Shown piece by piece: positions 47,702-60,956 of a DNA stretch of 64,000 nt. The stretch covers positions 35,714,935 to 35,778,934 of the forward strand of contig OX344764.1 of the NCBI GenBank assembly GCA_947034895.1. The letters are read 5' to 3'. A program made the translations under genes and the position numbers. Every line of letters starts with the position of its first letter. Within the stretch, counting starts at the first letter, position 1. Origin of the DNA: Rhytidiadelphus loreus. Its lineage: Eukaryota > Streptophyta > Bryopsida > Hypnales > Hylocomiaceae. The notes under the pieces were generated by a model. The model ran no database searches, had not been told where the DNA came from, and saw only the letters and a program-made list of their open reading frames with translations.

Positions 47702-50700
47702 TCAATTCCTTGGAGAGGGGGCATCGGTGGCCATTTCCAGTATGGTCGCTCCGATCCCATTACTTAGAATGATCGAGCAACTTCACTTGTAGAATAATCA
47801 AGCTTTAGTGGTTAGTGAGTCAACATTTTTGTTGAGATTGATCTCAACGCGGCATTTTTATTCTTGATGCAATTCTTCGGAATGGAAATTGATTAATAAT
47901 TTCGTGGGTCCTGAAGTTGGGTTCACTTCAATTCGCAATTGCGTTAAACATCTGCTCATGGCTTTGGTCCCAGTGTGTCTTTACTCGATCACATAATCAT
48001 TGAACAAGGCGGCTATAACGGATTGTATTGGTTGGCAAGGATATGAGCACATATATACGCAATTCACCCCAAGGGAAACCCCGACTCACTGCGACGTGAA
48101 TTACAAGTACATTTTAGCAGCTCACTGGAGCTATAAATAATTCCAACTGAAAGGGCGATTTGCACAAATTCCAAGCCTGTCCAGATTTTCACCGTTATTT
48201 GCCACTTCGAGTGGTTGAAGCCACCGTGGTCATATTCATTTGATTCACGCAATTCAGGGTGTTAACATTGCGACATTCAATTGCAGGATGCTTTAAATAC
48301 GAGGACTGGTATAGATCTCAGTGTCCGGAGGGGAGTTTGAAGGCGTCTCGATTTCGTGAATTTCTGCCAATTTCACGAATTTGACGTTAGATGGATTTGA
48401 GGTTGCAAGACAACTTGTAGGGCTCGCATGGCTATGACTATCCAGTTGTTCCAAATTGCTGTTTGTCTTCAGTACAGACCCCGAACGCAGGGCGGAATTC
48501 AGATATATGATCTCACGAGTTGGAGCGAGTATGGAGTTCAGGATAATAGCATCTGATCGTGCTTTCGGTACACCATTCTAAAATATGATCGAATTACTCC
48601 TTGAGTCGATTCTCCCACCCCCAGTCAGTTTATTTCACGGCCTTGATTAATTGATTCCCCCAATTTACGCGAATCCTTTGTTGCGAGTGCTTTGTTAATG
48701 TTTGCCGCACAGGCCTCTGGGACAGCCATAGTCACAACGTACGCCTGCCAGGGTTGTGAAACGTCAGGGACAGAAACATGAGCGAGAACAGCACATATAT
48801 GAGCAATCGTTTGCTCCATATTGATCGATTTTGACATACTATTTTTAGAATAGTTTGCGACTCAATCCTGGTGTATTGTGCACTCTAATTGGTAGTGGTA
48901 TTCTCTTTTGGTCTTACATCTTCGAATGTCCTCGTTATCTTCAATCTGGTGGTCAACTCTTGGAACACTTCATTAATAAAATTGAGACTCATGGTTGATA
49001 TTGGGACTCCAGTTTATGTCGTAAGTGCCCACAGATCATATAGAGAACAGAGGCAGAACTTCAAGGGAACCAAATTATAACTCCGTCCCAACTCCATTTG
49101 AATCTCATGGGAAGAACAAATATGAGAATGGCTACCTGAAATCACGAGAACTCCATTGGGAACACCATGAAATCGTAAATTGGAATACCATGAGAAACTC
49201 TGGAGTATAATCTTCATGGAAATATGATTGGGGACACATTGGGAGCAGCATGAAACGTTCAAAGTCCCCCAGGGATTTCTCATAGCTGACGGATGTTTTC
49301 TCCTTAGTGCCTCCTCAGAAGCCTCAATTTCATTTCAGAAGCCTAAAGAAATAGCTTTTCCAAAGGCAACCCCGAGTATCATCGGAGAGCTCAAGAGTAG
49401 AAGGCTTTCGCTTTCGCAAATGGAACGTCCAGTGCCTATGCGTGCACACAGTTCCCTTCATCCCAATCAAACGTAGTTCTCCAAAAGAAGATGAAGTCAT
49501 GCAGAGAGTGCTGCGCCCGAATCACCTGCTCTTCTCAGCCCCGGAAAAAATTATTCACAACCTTCGAAGATGAAGACTGGGAAACGCGGACGTCCGGAAT
49601 TACGCCAATATCAGTAAATTCTAGATTCGGTAGAAAAGATTTGATCAATAGCATTGCTACACCTAAGACTCGACCTGTGAAAGCATGAGGCACCTCAAGA
49701 TCGGCAGGACCAAGCAAGGGCTCTTCCAAATGCCGCCTTCACGTGTTCCGCGCCCTCCACTTGCGAGCGACACCATTTTGACCAGCAGGACCATTAATGT
49801 CATCTCAAACGTGTCTACGTCAATACAGAGGATGACTGCGAAGAAAGATGCTTCAGTATCAAATACAAGTACACTGCAAATCGATTGTGATATATTTATG
49901 TCTCCAGAAGTCGGTTGATGCTGAACCAGATAACAATGTTCGCCAAGAACAACATGGACATTCCTTCCACTATATGCGAGACTGCTAGAGATTGCAAACC
50001 GAATTACCTTTCTCCTGACCAAGTACTTGCTCCTTTCATACACTTAGCACTTCCAGTTGAAAGAGATTGATTTTTAATAGAAACATTATAATGGGGGTGG
50101 GTTTCAATCTCGTGATTTCCAGGCGTTATTTTTTATTCCCATATATGACATGAAGATAGCGGAACTGGTGCAAGTTCCATGTACATCGGTCAAAGATTCT
50201 GAACTCGCCGTCTTCTACTCCTATTCTTGTCATGCTAGGTAGTCACCCTTAAACTGAGACTGTAATAGTTCTAATGGGCAGATAAGTCAACGAAATTGTT
50301 CACATTCAGAATAACCTTCAGAATTGCCTGTTATTAAGTGACTTAAACTTTGGCTTGAATCAAGCAACTTAACCGACTTATTTTTGTCTTGAGAGAAAGT
50401 GGTCAAGTTTCTGAATCTATCTGTGGGAATCTGCGAGAGCAGCCTCCTTTGGCAGCAGACTCTGGTTCTCATCACAAGTTTCGATTTCAACAAAGCTTTC
50501 CAGTGCCAGTCCTGGTAATCGATCGAGGAGGCGTGCACATCAACTTGAGGGCGGATCGGATGACCGTTATACTGGAAATTCATGTTGATGAGAAGTGCTA
50601 GCAGTCTAGCACGAAATATATGCGAGATTGCTATTCTGGTGAAGTTGCGGATGCTCTCAGGGATCCAATTAATCATCTATTTGAAATAGGGTAAATATGA

Positions 50701-51876
50701 GCAGTGCCACAGGTTTCCATCAAGGGCTGCTGTAAGTTCCCAACACTCGTGTTTCTTGTAGCATTGAATCTTGATCGAGTACTTGACGGTGCAATCATTA
50801 TGAATGGAGAAATGGCGGAAAAATATTGTCATTCTAACGAAATATCCATTACATAATATATACATACCTCTCGATACGCGTCGCAATCATATGCTCAGGC
50901 TCCACTGGGGCAACTCGAAACTGGGACAGGGCTTCTATGGATCCTGGCTGTGAGCTTTCACCAAGGAAACTCACATTGGAAAAAAAAAGCGTCCGAAGTA
51001 GTTTGAAAACTTCATCCAAAATCCATTCTGTGTAGCCTGGTGAGTACAGAAAGTAATAAGGTCAGAATGTCAGATCAATCATACAATTAGTACGTACGTG
51101 AATGGTTGCAATAATATCTCAAGACGAGAGAACAATTGCTTGTATCTCTGCAGTACTGATCTTACAAGTACCATTGCCTTCCTGCCTTGATTCTGTGTCC
51201 AGATGAAGACATGAAGTGGAAATAACAAGTCATCGAGAAATATTCTGTGGCAATCACTCTTCCTTTAACTATTGCTCGTGTTTCTGTCCCTTCAACTAAG
51301 ACTAATGCTCACAACAGGATACTGCTTGAAAACCTATATTACTACCTCTACCACATTTCAAGATTTTTTGTGGCTTGTTATTCGTAACGAGAAATTCAGT
51401 TCATCTCTATTCAAGTTAATTTAATGTTCCATGGCAAAGCCAAGGCACTTAAGTTTTTGATTCGGAGACTCTATTTCTGACATTTGCTTCAGTAATTCAG
51501 TTGAATTCCCACAGGAATACAGCTTGAAGATGGGCAGCGACGATTCCTCTCCTTTTAGTGAGCCATATGTACGTTGCAAGTGACATGCCGAAAATACCGA
51601 AATGCTTGATGAAGCTGCCATCGTGAGTCGTAACTGCAATTCCACATTTCTAGCTCCTGCAAGTCTGCAACAATGCACACATTTGGCACTTCAATGTGTC
51701 CATATTCGTGCTCTTGAATCTGAAATTTTGGACATTTTACCACCAAAGTAATTTTAGAGATCTTTCGCGCGTGATTGTACTAAATAATTGGGAAATCTAC
51801 AATTACTTGTCGAGCATGATTATTGTACATAGAAGTGACCTCCGCTTCAATCAATCCAGATGGCAATCGAGCACCT
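47702..51876 (-). repeat. Module E, copy 3 (inverted)
   Basis: Reverse-orientation counterpart of 10577-13524 and 28344-31645, and the longest copy. Parts unique against copy 1 are about 49490-51420; it lacks the GGTACCGAGATCC segment of copies 1, 2 and 4. Open frames such as 49663-50043, 50287-50676 and 49014-49283 (all minus) are not maintained in the other copies. Conservation of words but not frames suggests ancient gene debris. No functional gene supported. Confidence 0.7.
48625..48837 (-). pseudogene. Conserved reading-frame remnant in module E3
   Basis: 70 codons with VSVPDVSQPWQAYVV and PEACAANINKAL, the most complete of three related frames (others at 12449-12622 and 30489-30734). 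It has no clear start context and may be a last exon. I cannot name it. Confidence 0.4.
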
Positions 51877-52692
51877 GATGTAAGCTCTGAAAACGATTTG
51901 ACCTGGACCTCCAACAGACACCAATTCATATCTCCCGACTTTGATTTTTGACATTGACGTACCGCAAAGTAGCTATTTAAGAATGCAAACTACATCTTTT
52001 GTCTATCAATATCGTCAGAGGCCATCAAAATATATAACAGGAACACACTTCCATTCAAAGTCATTGATAGTTACGAACAATGGAAGGGGCCAGTTTATTC
52101 ACACAAAAAGAACTGAAGGGTGGTCACCCATCTGGCCGGGATGACTCACGTCAGTAGTACATGTATGCCATTGCAGGTTTCATTCGTTAAGCTCCGATAA
52201 ATAATCCCTGCCACTATCCAACTCTCAGCTAGTCAGGACTATCCTCTCAACTCCCATAACCCTACGTACGTACGTACTCACGTACAGTTTTCTAGGACTC
52301 TAGCTGACTCCACGAATCCCAACCGCACCCATTCTCTTAGAAGGGATCGGAAACCTCCATCCTGACCGTCAGTCAGTCGGCCTGTGGACAGAGGTCGTCC
52401 ATGCCATGGCAGTTGGCATGAAATCAACGGATTCACAAACAATGCAGATTGAACACCACACGGACACTGAAAGACGAGGAAAGAACAGACATCACACACA
52501 CTGGACGCACCTTTAACATATCAAATTCCACCACTCCCGCCACAGGTACGCACGCGCTGTGGGAAGATGCTGATTCATGCATTTTTCATTCCCCAGCCAG
52601 AAGGCAGCCCCAGACTTCGATAGAGCTGCAGGCACTGGAGCTAGGGAGAATTCGATCAGCCGCCGGCGAGTAGAATTGCTAGCTCACTCCAC
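51877..52692 (-). repeat. Module B 3' flank, inverted copy
   Basis: Inverted counterpart of 9733-10576, downstream of the BURP remnant. No gene is seen. It carries a short CGTACGTACGTAC run at about 52263-52277. Confidence 0.6.
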
Positions 52693-54045
52693 CTAGGCTT
52701 CGGCGTCGTCAGTGGTGGGTACGAAGACGAGGTCGGAATCGACGAGTCAGTGGTAGGCCTCGTCGCCACAAGGAATGTTGAGCGCGTTGAAGGCCGGGTG
52801 GGTGCTGAGCCACATGGAAGTGTCGAAGTGGCACACGCCCACGGCCTGGATGTCGGCGTTGGAGGCGCTCGTCTGGAGCGTGGCGGTGATCACTTTGGTG
52901 CCCGTCACGCGATGGCAGTAGTACAGGGACGCCGGGAAGTTCACGACGTGGCACACCACGATCTTCTGGCCCTCGGCTATGGAGCCTTTTCAGCAGCCCA
53001 TGATGGCGATGGGGGCCTTCGAGTTCGCGGCGCCGGGGGCGAGCGCCGGCGTGTTGCTGGTGGACAGCACCTTCACTTTGGAGCCCAGTTCGGAGGAGAC
53101 AAACTTGGCCACGGCGTCGCAGCTCATCTTCTCTCGTGGCAGCGCGCAGTAGCCGCACAAGTACGTACGCGGCGGTGGCTGTGGCCAGGTCGTTCCTGGG
53201 AGGCCGCTAGGACGCCGAAGTGCCGGACGAGCGCTAACGAGTTCGAGGAAGTGACTGCGGGGAACTGGCTGGCCGAGAACGCCGTCAGGTAGGCCCGCTT
53301 GCGTCGAGCGTCATCTTGCCGCCGAGCACCAGCGCGGTCTGCAGGAAGAAATCGCGTTGGATGTAATTGATGGTGCCGATGGAGTGGTCGCCCTGGGCGC
53401 CCGCGGCCTCGGAGGATGCTGTTCGGAGGGTGCTCTGGGCACACACCAGACCGTTGGAGCTGCACATTGCAGCTACTTTCGCAGCGTCCGTTCGGGCACC
53501 AGTGGAGACGGGCCTCGCTCCAGTCACATGAGAACGCATGAACATCGCGATCAGTGAAATGGAACACACGGACGAATTAGTTGGCTTCGTGACTCGATCG
53601 ATCGATAGGAGCTTTCTATTGCATGCATCTTCACTGGTAATTAATGATCACAAGCAATCGTTGCCATTGCCAGGCTAGTGAGAGCAATTAAATTGAAGCA
53701 ACCAAATCATATGACAGTTGGTTCTTGAACATCCAATTTGGTTTCCTTTGCAATTCATCGATCGATCGAGAACATGCGTGCCTTGCTAGCTTCAATAAAT
53801 GAGACCATGCAGCTACCTTCTGAGTCCTCAAGACTGAGCATGCAAAGTGCAGTTAGCTAGCCATCGATCAGTTGACGGGCATGCACGCATCCTAGCAAGC
53901 TAGAACTCCTAGAAGTTAATCACTGTGACAAAAAGAAATTAAAAGAATTCAAATGGTATGGTATTCGATCGATCCAGTGAGTGCATGATCGACTGCTTAC
54001 GGTCGTGACCGCGGCCATGATGAAGAGGGTCTGCAACACGACCAT
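52693..54045 (-). pseudogene. BURP-domain protein pseudogene, copy 2
   Basis: Remnant of a two-exon BURP gene. Exon 1 (54045-54001) encodes MVVLQTLFIMAAVTT, a signal-peptide core, followed by the donor GTAAGC. Exon 2 (within about 53560-52693) encodes GTINYIQRDFFLQTALVLGG, the start of the domain, then after frameshifts FSASQFPAV..LVRHFGV, then LCGYCALPREKMSCDAVAKF, and the Cys-His part CH-x10-CH-x26-CH-x24-YH. Lesions: a stop soon after the domain start (about 53287), frame changes between about 53290 and 53170, a TGA in MGC*KGS (about 52990), Cys to Tyr in the fourth CH pair, and TGA in place of the following Trp. The likely acceptor CAG kept in the left copy (about 9232) is changed here. 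BURP proteins act outside the cell, often in the wall; this copy is dead as read. Confidence 0.87.
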
Positions 54046-54240
54046 CAAGCTCCACTGCTATGCCATGCTGCTGACGAAGGGTCTGAAAGCAAGCAACAGG
54101 CAAGGCAAGGAATGATAGAAAGCAAGCAGACTGAAGCGTTCACGATCTAGCAAGTGCACCAAAGAGAAGAGACGACTGCTGAAGCTAGTGGATATGCAAG
54201 TGAAGGAAGGTAGTGTGATTGGGAATGTAGGAGGCCCTGA

Positions 54241-54247
54241 ATTTATA
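54241..54247 (-). promoter_or_regulatory. TATA box of the right BURP remnant
   Basis: TATAAAT on the minus strand, about 200 bp before the signal-peptide ATG at 54045, matching the box at 8851-8857. Confidence 0.6.
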
Positions 54248-56135
54248 GGTAACTTAACCACCCTCGAAGATTTAATTCACAATTGTTTCATTGTCGATTT
54301 TTCTTGACTTACTCTAGCTAGCTTGACCTACTGGTCAAGGGCGTACTGACTTGAACGGAATCAATGGATCATTCATGCCCGGCCGCACTAGTGTGCTGCA
54401 TGCGTCCCCCTCCTGCAGGCCACGATCATTGATGATTGCGGGCCAGCTAGCCCTGGCTGGCTTTGACTGCTTCAGAATTGACAACGACTTTAAGAGCGAT
54501 CTGTTAGCTGCTAGTTAGATCAGGCCCCAGTTCGATTCCTGCAGAGAATAGAATTGCATCGTGATCTAGCTAATAAAGCAATCCCCTTGTGATATTGACG
54601 TTCACTTGGGTTCACTTGTCTCCATGATATTGACGTTGATTCATTGCATTTGTGCATGCCATTGGCCTGGGCTGGCACTATGCGTCATGGGGACCAGCCA
54701 CCCACCTAGATTGCTGTTGCTAATGTGAGTTCTGGCCGACCTGTCTCATTTTTGAATCTTCTTGCAGTTTGATGCTTTGGGCTTGGGATATTATCTATGT
54801 ATCCCTGCATGTGACCTGGCTGATGTCATGCAGTTTTGCCCTTAGTTTGAATTGCACTCCTCTAAGGTAACAGGCTCAGAAACCGCTCATTTAAGACCTG
54901 GTCAACCTTTTTCATATAGTTTTTTAGATGTAAGTATCTTTTATTCATTTTTCAGGCAAAGAGAAGAAGATGGGGAATCTAACACAAGTGGTTTCGTAAT
55001 TTTTGGAGCTTTTATAAATTACTTATGAATTTTCAAATGGAAAGTGGCATAGGGTCCTAATTGTGATTGGTAGGCCTTGAAAATCTGCTCATACTTAGTT
55101 TGGAAAAAAATCAGACTTTGTTCAAAAACTAACATTTTAACGTATAAAAAGTGGGGAAGATGGTCTCTAAAAGCGACCATTTCTAAATCTGAAATGAATG
55201 CTTGAATAAAACATTATTTCAGATTTTTTTGACATTAATAAGAAGGTAGCTGGACTACAAAATATTATTTTGAATGAAAATTAAAAACAACTATCTACAT
55301 GATTAGGAATGAACCCATTGCGACTTTAAAACCGTCCATCTGAGGACTGTAAACCAAACTTTCTCATACTTTGAAGTAACCACAAGTCCATTTTACTAAT
55401 ATCAAGGATCCATTTCAGAGCCCCCTACTGAGCGGTTCAAAATGCCTGAACTGTTTTCGAGCCCTCTCCTATAGATCAAAGATCAAGGTAGAAATGTGCA
55501 ATCACTTCATGTCTAGCTAGCTGCTGGAGTGCTGGACCACACTATTTGTCCTGCACTTATCATTCAGAGTGACTCTTTTTGGTCCAAATACAAAGAATCA
55601 GGCCATTGACGCTACGTATTACGGTATATATTAAGTCAGTGACCATGATATCCAAATTCAATTTGATGTAGACGTACGTTAAGATGGCCACAAACAGGCA
55701 TGATACATGTATTTTTTACTATTAATACACATATCGATCGAAAGGCACGCTTTGGTCTACTAACATGCCTTCAGTTGGTCAGCTCGAATATATGATCGTT
55801 GGATTTTAATCCAATTCCCACACATCAAACGAGACACATATATAGCCAGCTTGCCCGTATTTCATTTCTTTGAATGTGAACTAAGTACGTTATGGCTCAT
55901 GCATGTATGTTGCCCAATGTTCAATCCGGGTGACACTCAGTCACGTCGAACCCCATGTATGTCTCGGGCCCATCCGAGGTCTTACCAGAAGAATTTCACG
56001 TTAGTGCGGGTGTTGCAAACAATCCTGCAGGAGGGCAGTACTAACGTACTAGCAACTTGATCGACGACTAACAGCCAAGACAAGCAAACTTGTATATATA
56101 CTCGAAAATAATCCAAGAGTTATATGTACAATTGC
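54248..56135 (-). repeat. Duplicated module B, copy 2 (inverted), BURP upstream part
   Basis: Inverted counterpart of 7527-8850. It is longer because of an insertion at 54873-55463. It runs directly into module A at 56136. Frames here (for example 55851-56060) are not shared with the left copy. Confidence 0.7.
54873..55463. mobile_element. Candidate TIR insertion in module B copy 2 (591 bp)
   Basis: Absent from the left copy, where the flanks are near each other (about 8212-8262). It begins GGCTCAGAAACCGCTCA, and its end in reverse complement reads GGCTCGAAAACAGTTCA, matching at 13 of 17 positions. The phrase ACCGCTCA also recurs inverted just inside the right end. AT-rich and non-coding. 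No clear target duplication, so the class is open. Confidence 0.5.
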
Positions 56136-56593
56136 AGAAACATCTGCTCAAAAGCTGAATCATTGTTTCAATCTTTCACTGGTATATATATATAATTATG
56201 CACGCTCGAGGGGCCAATTAAATATAAAGTGCGTGTTGGATACCTTCGAGCTTCCTCTGTAATTTGTCTGGGCGAATATGCAAGGATTTTCAATGATAAC
56301 GGTGGCATTGTTCGAGGCATTTATATAATTATACATGCTGAGTCTTCTTCGACTTCCAGCTGATTCAGGCACTAGATCTTTGCCGTGGAGCCCCCGGTGA
56401 GTCTGGAGGGCTGAAAATTAACATTCGAAATGCATGTGAAGGTGCGTCCTACTGCGGTCCCCTTTTTGTTTGATAATTTAAACTCATTCAAGTGATTAAT
56501 ATTTGTTTCCATTTTCTGTGATTGAAAGTGGCGTGGTTGGCTAAATTTCACTTTCAATTGTCGATGGATATATTGCTATTGAATTGGTCAAAC

Positions 56594-57851
56594 CACTACA
56601 AGAGAGTGTATAGTTTGCAACAGTTTCTGCAATGGTTTTCCAATGCCCACAATTTTTTTTTTAATGACTTTGCAATGGTTTTGCAATGTCTTGGCATTGG
56701 CACTACAATGGTACAACTACACTGACATTTGCAATGTCCCATATTGATAGTCAAGGGTACTATGAGGTTGAACACATAAGATGTGTAAGCTGTTAACAAC
56801 ATTAGATAGTGAATTCTATTCACGAAATCATAGATTTCAAGATTTAGTGTAGTACAAAATCTATGAAATTTTATAGTATGTGAATTTAAGAAACTATAAA
56901 TGAAATGTACATGTTACCAACATTTTGAACTCCTGAAATCTAGAAAGAGTCTAGATCTAAAATTCTGAAATGTACAAACTGATGAGATTGAAACTTGAAA
57001 TCTACATTTCAGTTAGATTTGAGACTCCCAAACTAAGAATTGTATTGATTATATGTAATTACGTATTTCTTTGCAATGATTATTGCAACATTTTTGCAAT
57101 AGTTTCTACATGATTTTGCATTTGCAATTTGCAACAATTTTAGAATACAATAAGGTAAACCAGCCCATGACAGGCCAAGTACCTAATACAGACACCTACT
57201 AAACCCCCTTATTACAATCCATTTCAGATTTTTGTTGCTATGACTTAATTAGGTTGGTTAGTGACCCATATTAGTGTATTAGGTGATCGTGATAGAATTA
57301 GTAATGACTGTCATAGGACACTTACACATTGTGAGTGTAAACTCATCATAAAGAGTTTTTTTTTATTCCTTTATGTGATGGCCACATTAAAAAATCTTGT
57401 GGTTGTGTTAGGAAATCTGAAGACTGCATTAGGTAGTAAGATGATCATCATGGAGACATATTTTGTTGATTTTAGGTAGTCTATAGACTGTTTTGGAAAA
57501 ATACTTAAAAAATTCATAAAAAATTTCTACTTTGTCCAAAAACTAAAATTTTAACTTCTTCTTTCATTTCTCAAAGTTGTCTCTGCAAAGACAAAAATCT
57601 GATTTTATTTTGCTAATGGCAACATACCAAATCAATCATTCTGCCTATCATGGGTTGGTTTACCTTAGCATGGATTCTGTGTCCAAGACTTTAGAATTAC
57701 ATCAACAACAAGTTTGCAATGCTTTTGCAATGCATTAGTTATTTTTTGAGATCTAGACTAAGTTCCAATACACATCATTCAATTGCAGAACCATTGCAAA
57801 TGAATTGCTACTGTGATCAGTGTGATGCAATCACTACTTTCTGTTGTAGTC
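56594..57851. mobile_element. CACTA-type non-autonomous element (1258 bp)
   Basis: The left end reads CACTACAAGAGAG and the right end reads CTTTCTGTTGTAGTC, the reverse complement of a CACTAC end apart from its last base. Flanked by AAC on both sides (56591-56593 and 57852-57854), the 3-bp duplication expected for CACTA elements. The left module A shows the empty site. Repeated TTGCAATG/TTTGCAATGG words inside both ends resemble subterminal repeats. No transposase frame. Confidence 0.8.
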
Positions 57852-57862
57852 AACAGTCGCTT

Positions 57863-58012
57863 CACTAGTAGAAAATCTGAAATTTCTGTCATTTTGGACG
57901 CGTTGTTTTGGACAAAATCTAACAAAACTTTGTTGTTTTCAACAAATTTTTGTTAGATTTTGTCCAAAACAACGCGTCCAAAATGACAGAAATTTCAGAT
58001 TTTCTACTAGTG
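57863..58012. mobile_element. 150-bp near-perfect hairpin MITE
   Basis: Starts CACTAGTAGAAAATCTG and ends CAGATTTTCTACTAGTG; the two halves are reverse complements along almost their whole length with only a few loop bases. Flanked by CTT (57860-57862 and 58013-58015). TIR and 3-bp duplication fit the CACTA superfamily. A transcript would fold into a hairpin of about 70 bp. Confidence 0.92.
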
Positions 58013-58665
58013 CTTACACAGGCAGCGTGCTGAAGTGGAATCACCCATGCAAAAAATCAGAGCTTTGGTTGGAAGTTTATCATCAAATTAAATGATTACT
58101 GCAAGGATTGCACACCATTTATATTGTAAACTTGTGAATATTTTTTATCACTTAGATTTCACTGGACCCCCAAAGTTCTATGACCACATTTTATCAAACA
58201 CCACTCCAAAACTGTCATTTCTAAATTGCAAAGAGCAAAACTTTCAAACATTTGTTTCTTTTACTACAAGGGTTTGCACTTTACTGGGATAAATAATGTC
58301 TATCAAGACACAGTCACTGCGACACTACCTTGAGCAATGTGTCACCAAAAAATAAAATTCAAGGATTAAATGGTCCTTCAATGTTCTCAATGTTCTCACA
58401 TTTGAAGGCATTGTTCTATAATCTCAGTTACAGTAGAGGGAGAGAGGAGAAATACTTACAATTGATTTCAAAATTTGCTTTTTTTATATTGGTTGCAATG
58501 ACTAGATTTGATTATTTTACTATTTTTAGATTTGATTGCACAACTCTTGCTCTTGGGCATTAGTTGAATTATTGCAATAAAAATTATATCCTTTAAAAGT
58601 TAATGTATTTTTCTTTCTTGAAATTTATTTTTTAAGAAAATATAGTCAAAGTTGAGATCGTAGAA

Positions 58666-59370
58666 GGGTGATTGCAAGAAAGACCGGTCCTATGAGGCGT
58701 CACATTTGAAGTGACGGAGTTGGTTTTGGCCGTAACTTTTGGAAATTGAAGCCAATGCACTTGAAATTTTTATAGAAAATTGCTAACTTAGAAAACATGA
58801 GATTTGTTATTTTTCAAAAAATTTGAAAAATAATTTTGTAATAAAATATCAATTTAGCTAATTTGTCACACTTTGCGGTTTAGGGGTTTTTAGTACCATG
58901 AAGTATCCAAAAAACATGATGTTCACTTGACTTTTTTGTGGTCTATTCCCACACTAGATAGGCATGTGCCCACCAAAGGGACTTCAAAAAAACACAATTC
59001 TTTGTCCTCAACATGTATGCAAAAAGGGGTCCCTTGTGTATAGCACTCCAAACTTTCATGATGGTTTCAACTTTTAGTTTTTGGTTTTTATAAATGGCCA
59101 ATTTTTAGTTTTTTTTTATTCATGATTTTCTAATTTGTATTAATTTGTACTTAATTTTATCTGCTTTCTATGACAAACTGTCATTTTTTTAAAGTAGTAC
59201 TGTTTTAGTATTATAAAGTACTCAAAAGTACTATTGGCCGTTGATTTTTCAGATCAACGCCTAAGATTGCTCCATTTTGTAGTACTCCTAGTATTCCTAG
59301 TATTGGGCAGAAAAAACGCAGTTTTTGACCAAACGCTACCAAAATCGTTCGGTTTTTCTTGCAATCACCC
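58666..59370. mobile_element. TIR element, GGGTGATTGCAAGAAA family (705 bp)
   Basis: Ends GGGTGATTGCAAGAAA and TTTCTTGCAATCACCC are perfect inverted repeats of about 15 bp. AGAA flanks both sides (58662-58665 and 59371-59374), a possible target duplication. Related to 4631-5378; a further related end is at 59975. Non-coding. Confidence 0.65.
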
Positions 59371-60956
59371 AGAAGCCTATTTGAAATCCCAAATATTCAT
59401 TTATTCTACAATAGGACTTTGGCACTTTAAGAGTTAATTCAATAAATATTAATGTATTGTTCTTTATTATACAATGTACATTTCTAATTCTCTATATAGT
59501 ATTGATGTATAGAATATGATATAGTATATTGTACTTTGTATGCAATACAATATTATATAAAACTTCAATATTTTGTACAAAATATTGTAGTATATAGGAA
59601 TATATTATATAATAATATTATTAATTAATTAATTAATTTTTATGAAAAATGTAATTCAAGAATGAAGAACAAAATATTCATTGAAAGCATTCCATACAAG
59701 ATGAGAGCAAACATTTCCAATGCAAGATTCAAACATTGCAAAAGCAACACTATAGACGAAGCTAAATTGGTAGCAATGTTATAAGCCAATGTTTGTTAAG
59801 CTAGGTTTTGACTTTTGAGAGTCCTATATTATTAAAAGCAATGTCTAAGTAGTGAGTAGTAACTAAACCCTCCCAAATGTGGTAGTGTTTGGATATTCAA
59901 CCATAGGATCTTGTACTAAATTAATATGAAAATGTATGGAAGAAATTTTAAGAGCTTCAATTATGAAAATTCCAAGGGGTGATAGCAAGAAATACTTGTA
60001 CTATTTTCTATCACACCATGCATGTTAATTTGTTTTTTGTCCATAACTTTTGTGTTTTGGCTCCAAATGACTCAAGATTTATAGATAAGGCACTCATGAC
60101 TATTATATGTCTTGTTTAATTTTTTTGCATATCTCAAAATAATCCCCAATTTTTGTCACACTTGCCAATTGGGGTTCATTTTTAACCATTTATTACCCAA
60201 AAAATTGAATTTAGAGCTTGAATTTAGAGAAGATGGTCTTCTAATAGACTTGAAGCTACCTTTCAAAGGAATTCCAAAAAAAAGTTAATTTTGTGTTGTA
60301 TGGAACTATGGAAGTCAACGAAGTGAGTTTTTTTCTGCTTGCATTTTGAAACATGTAAAATATTATTTTGGTTTCTTTTTGGTGAATGACCATTTCCATA
60401 GAGTTGTTTCAAATAGTCAATTTTAATTTTAATTTTTAATTTTTAATTTTAATTTTTTACAAATTAAACATCATATTATCTATTTTCTTGATTTTGCGCA
60501 CTTTTTTAGTTTTCCTATTGAATGATTTCAAGAAGCACGTATCCTATAATTCTGCATCACACCATACATACTGATTGGTTTATTGGCCATAATTTTTGCA
60601 ATTTGGCTCCAAATAACTCAAGATTTATAGCTAAGGTATTCATGACTATTGTATATTTTCTCTTTTTTTTTATGCAATTTTCATTAAAAAATTTACTATA
60701 AAAAAATATACCCTAATTTTATGTCACACTTGTCAATTTGGAGGGTTTGAGTCCTATTTAGTACTCGCAAAACAAATTTTGAGCTAAATTTTTGAGGAAA
60801 TGATCTTCTAGTAGACTTGTAGCTATTGTCGATAGGAATTTTTAAATAGGAAATTGTGTGGAAGTCCACAAACATTAGAAGGAATTTAGTCCCTTTGGAA
60901 GATTGCGGATTCTCCACCTATGTTAGATTAGATTGTGGGAATGCAGAGGCAACAAT

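Larger units (their letters stand above)
56136..58070 (+). repeat. Duplicated module A, copy 2, split by two insertions
   Basis: Same orientation as 1-545. Host sequence is 56136-56593, 57855-57859 and 58013-58070; the rest is two nested-in-series transposons listed separately. Confidence 0.75.

Noticed and set aside
31587..47760. Assembly artefact as an explanation for the inverted GDSL pair
   Set aside because: Cannot be excluded without reads, but the arms carry different indels and substitutions and meet different repeats at their inner edges, which argues for two real copies.
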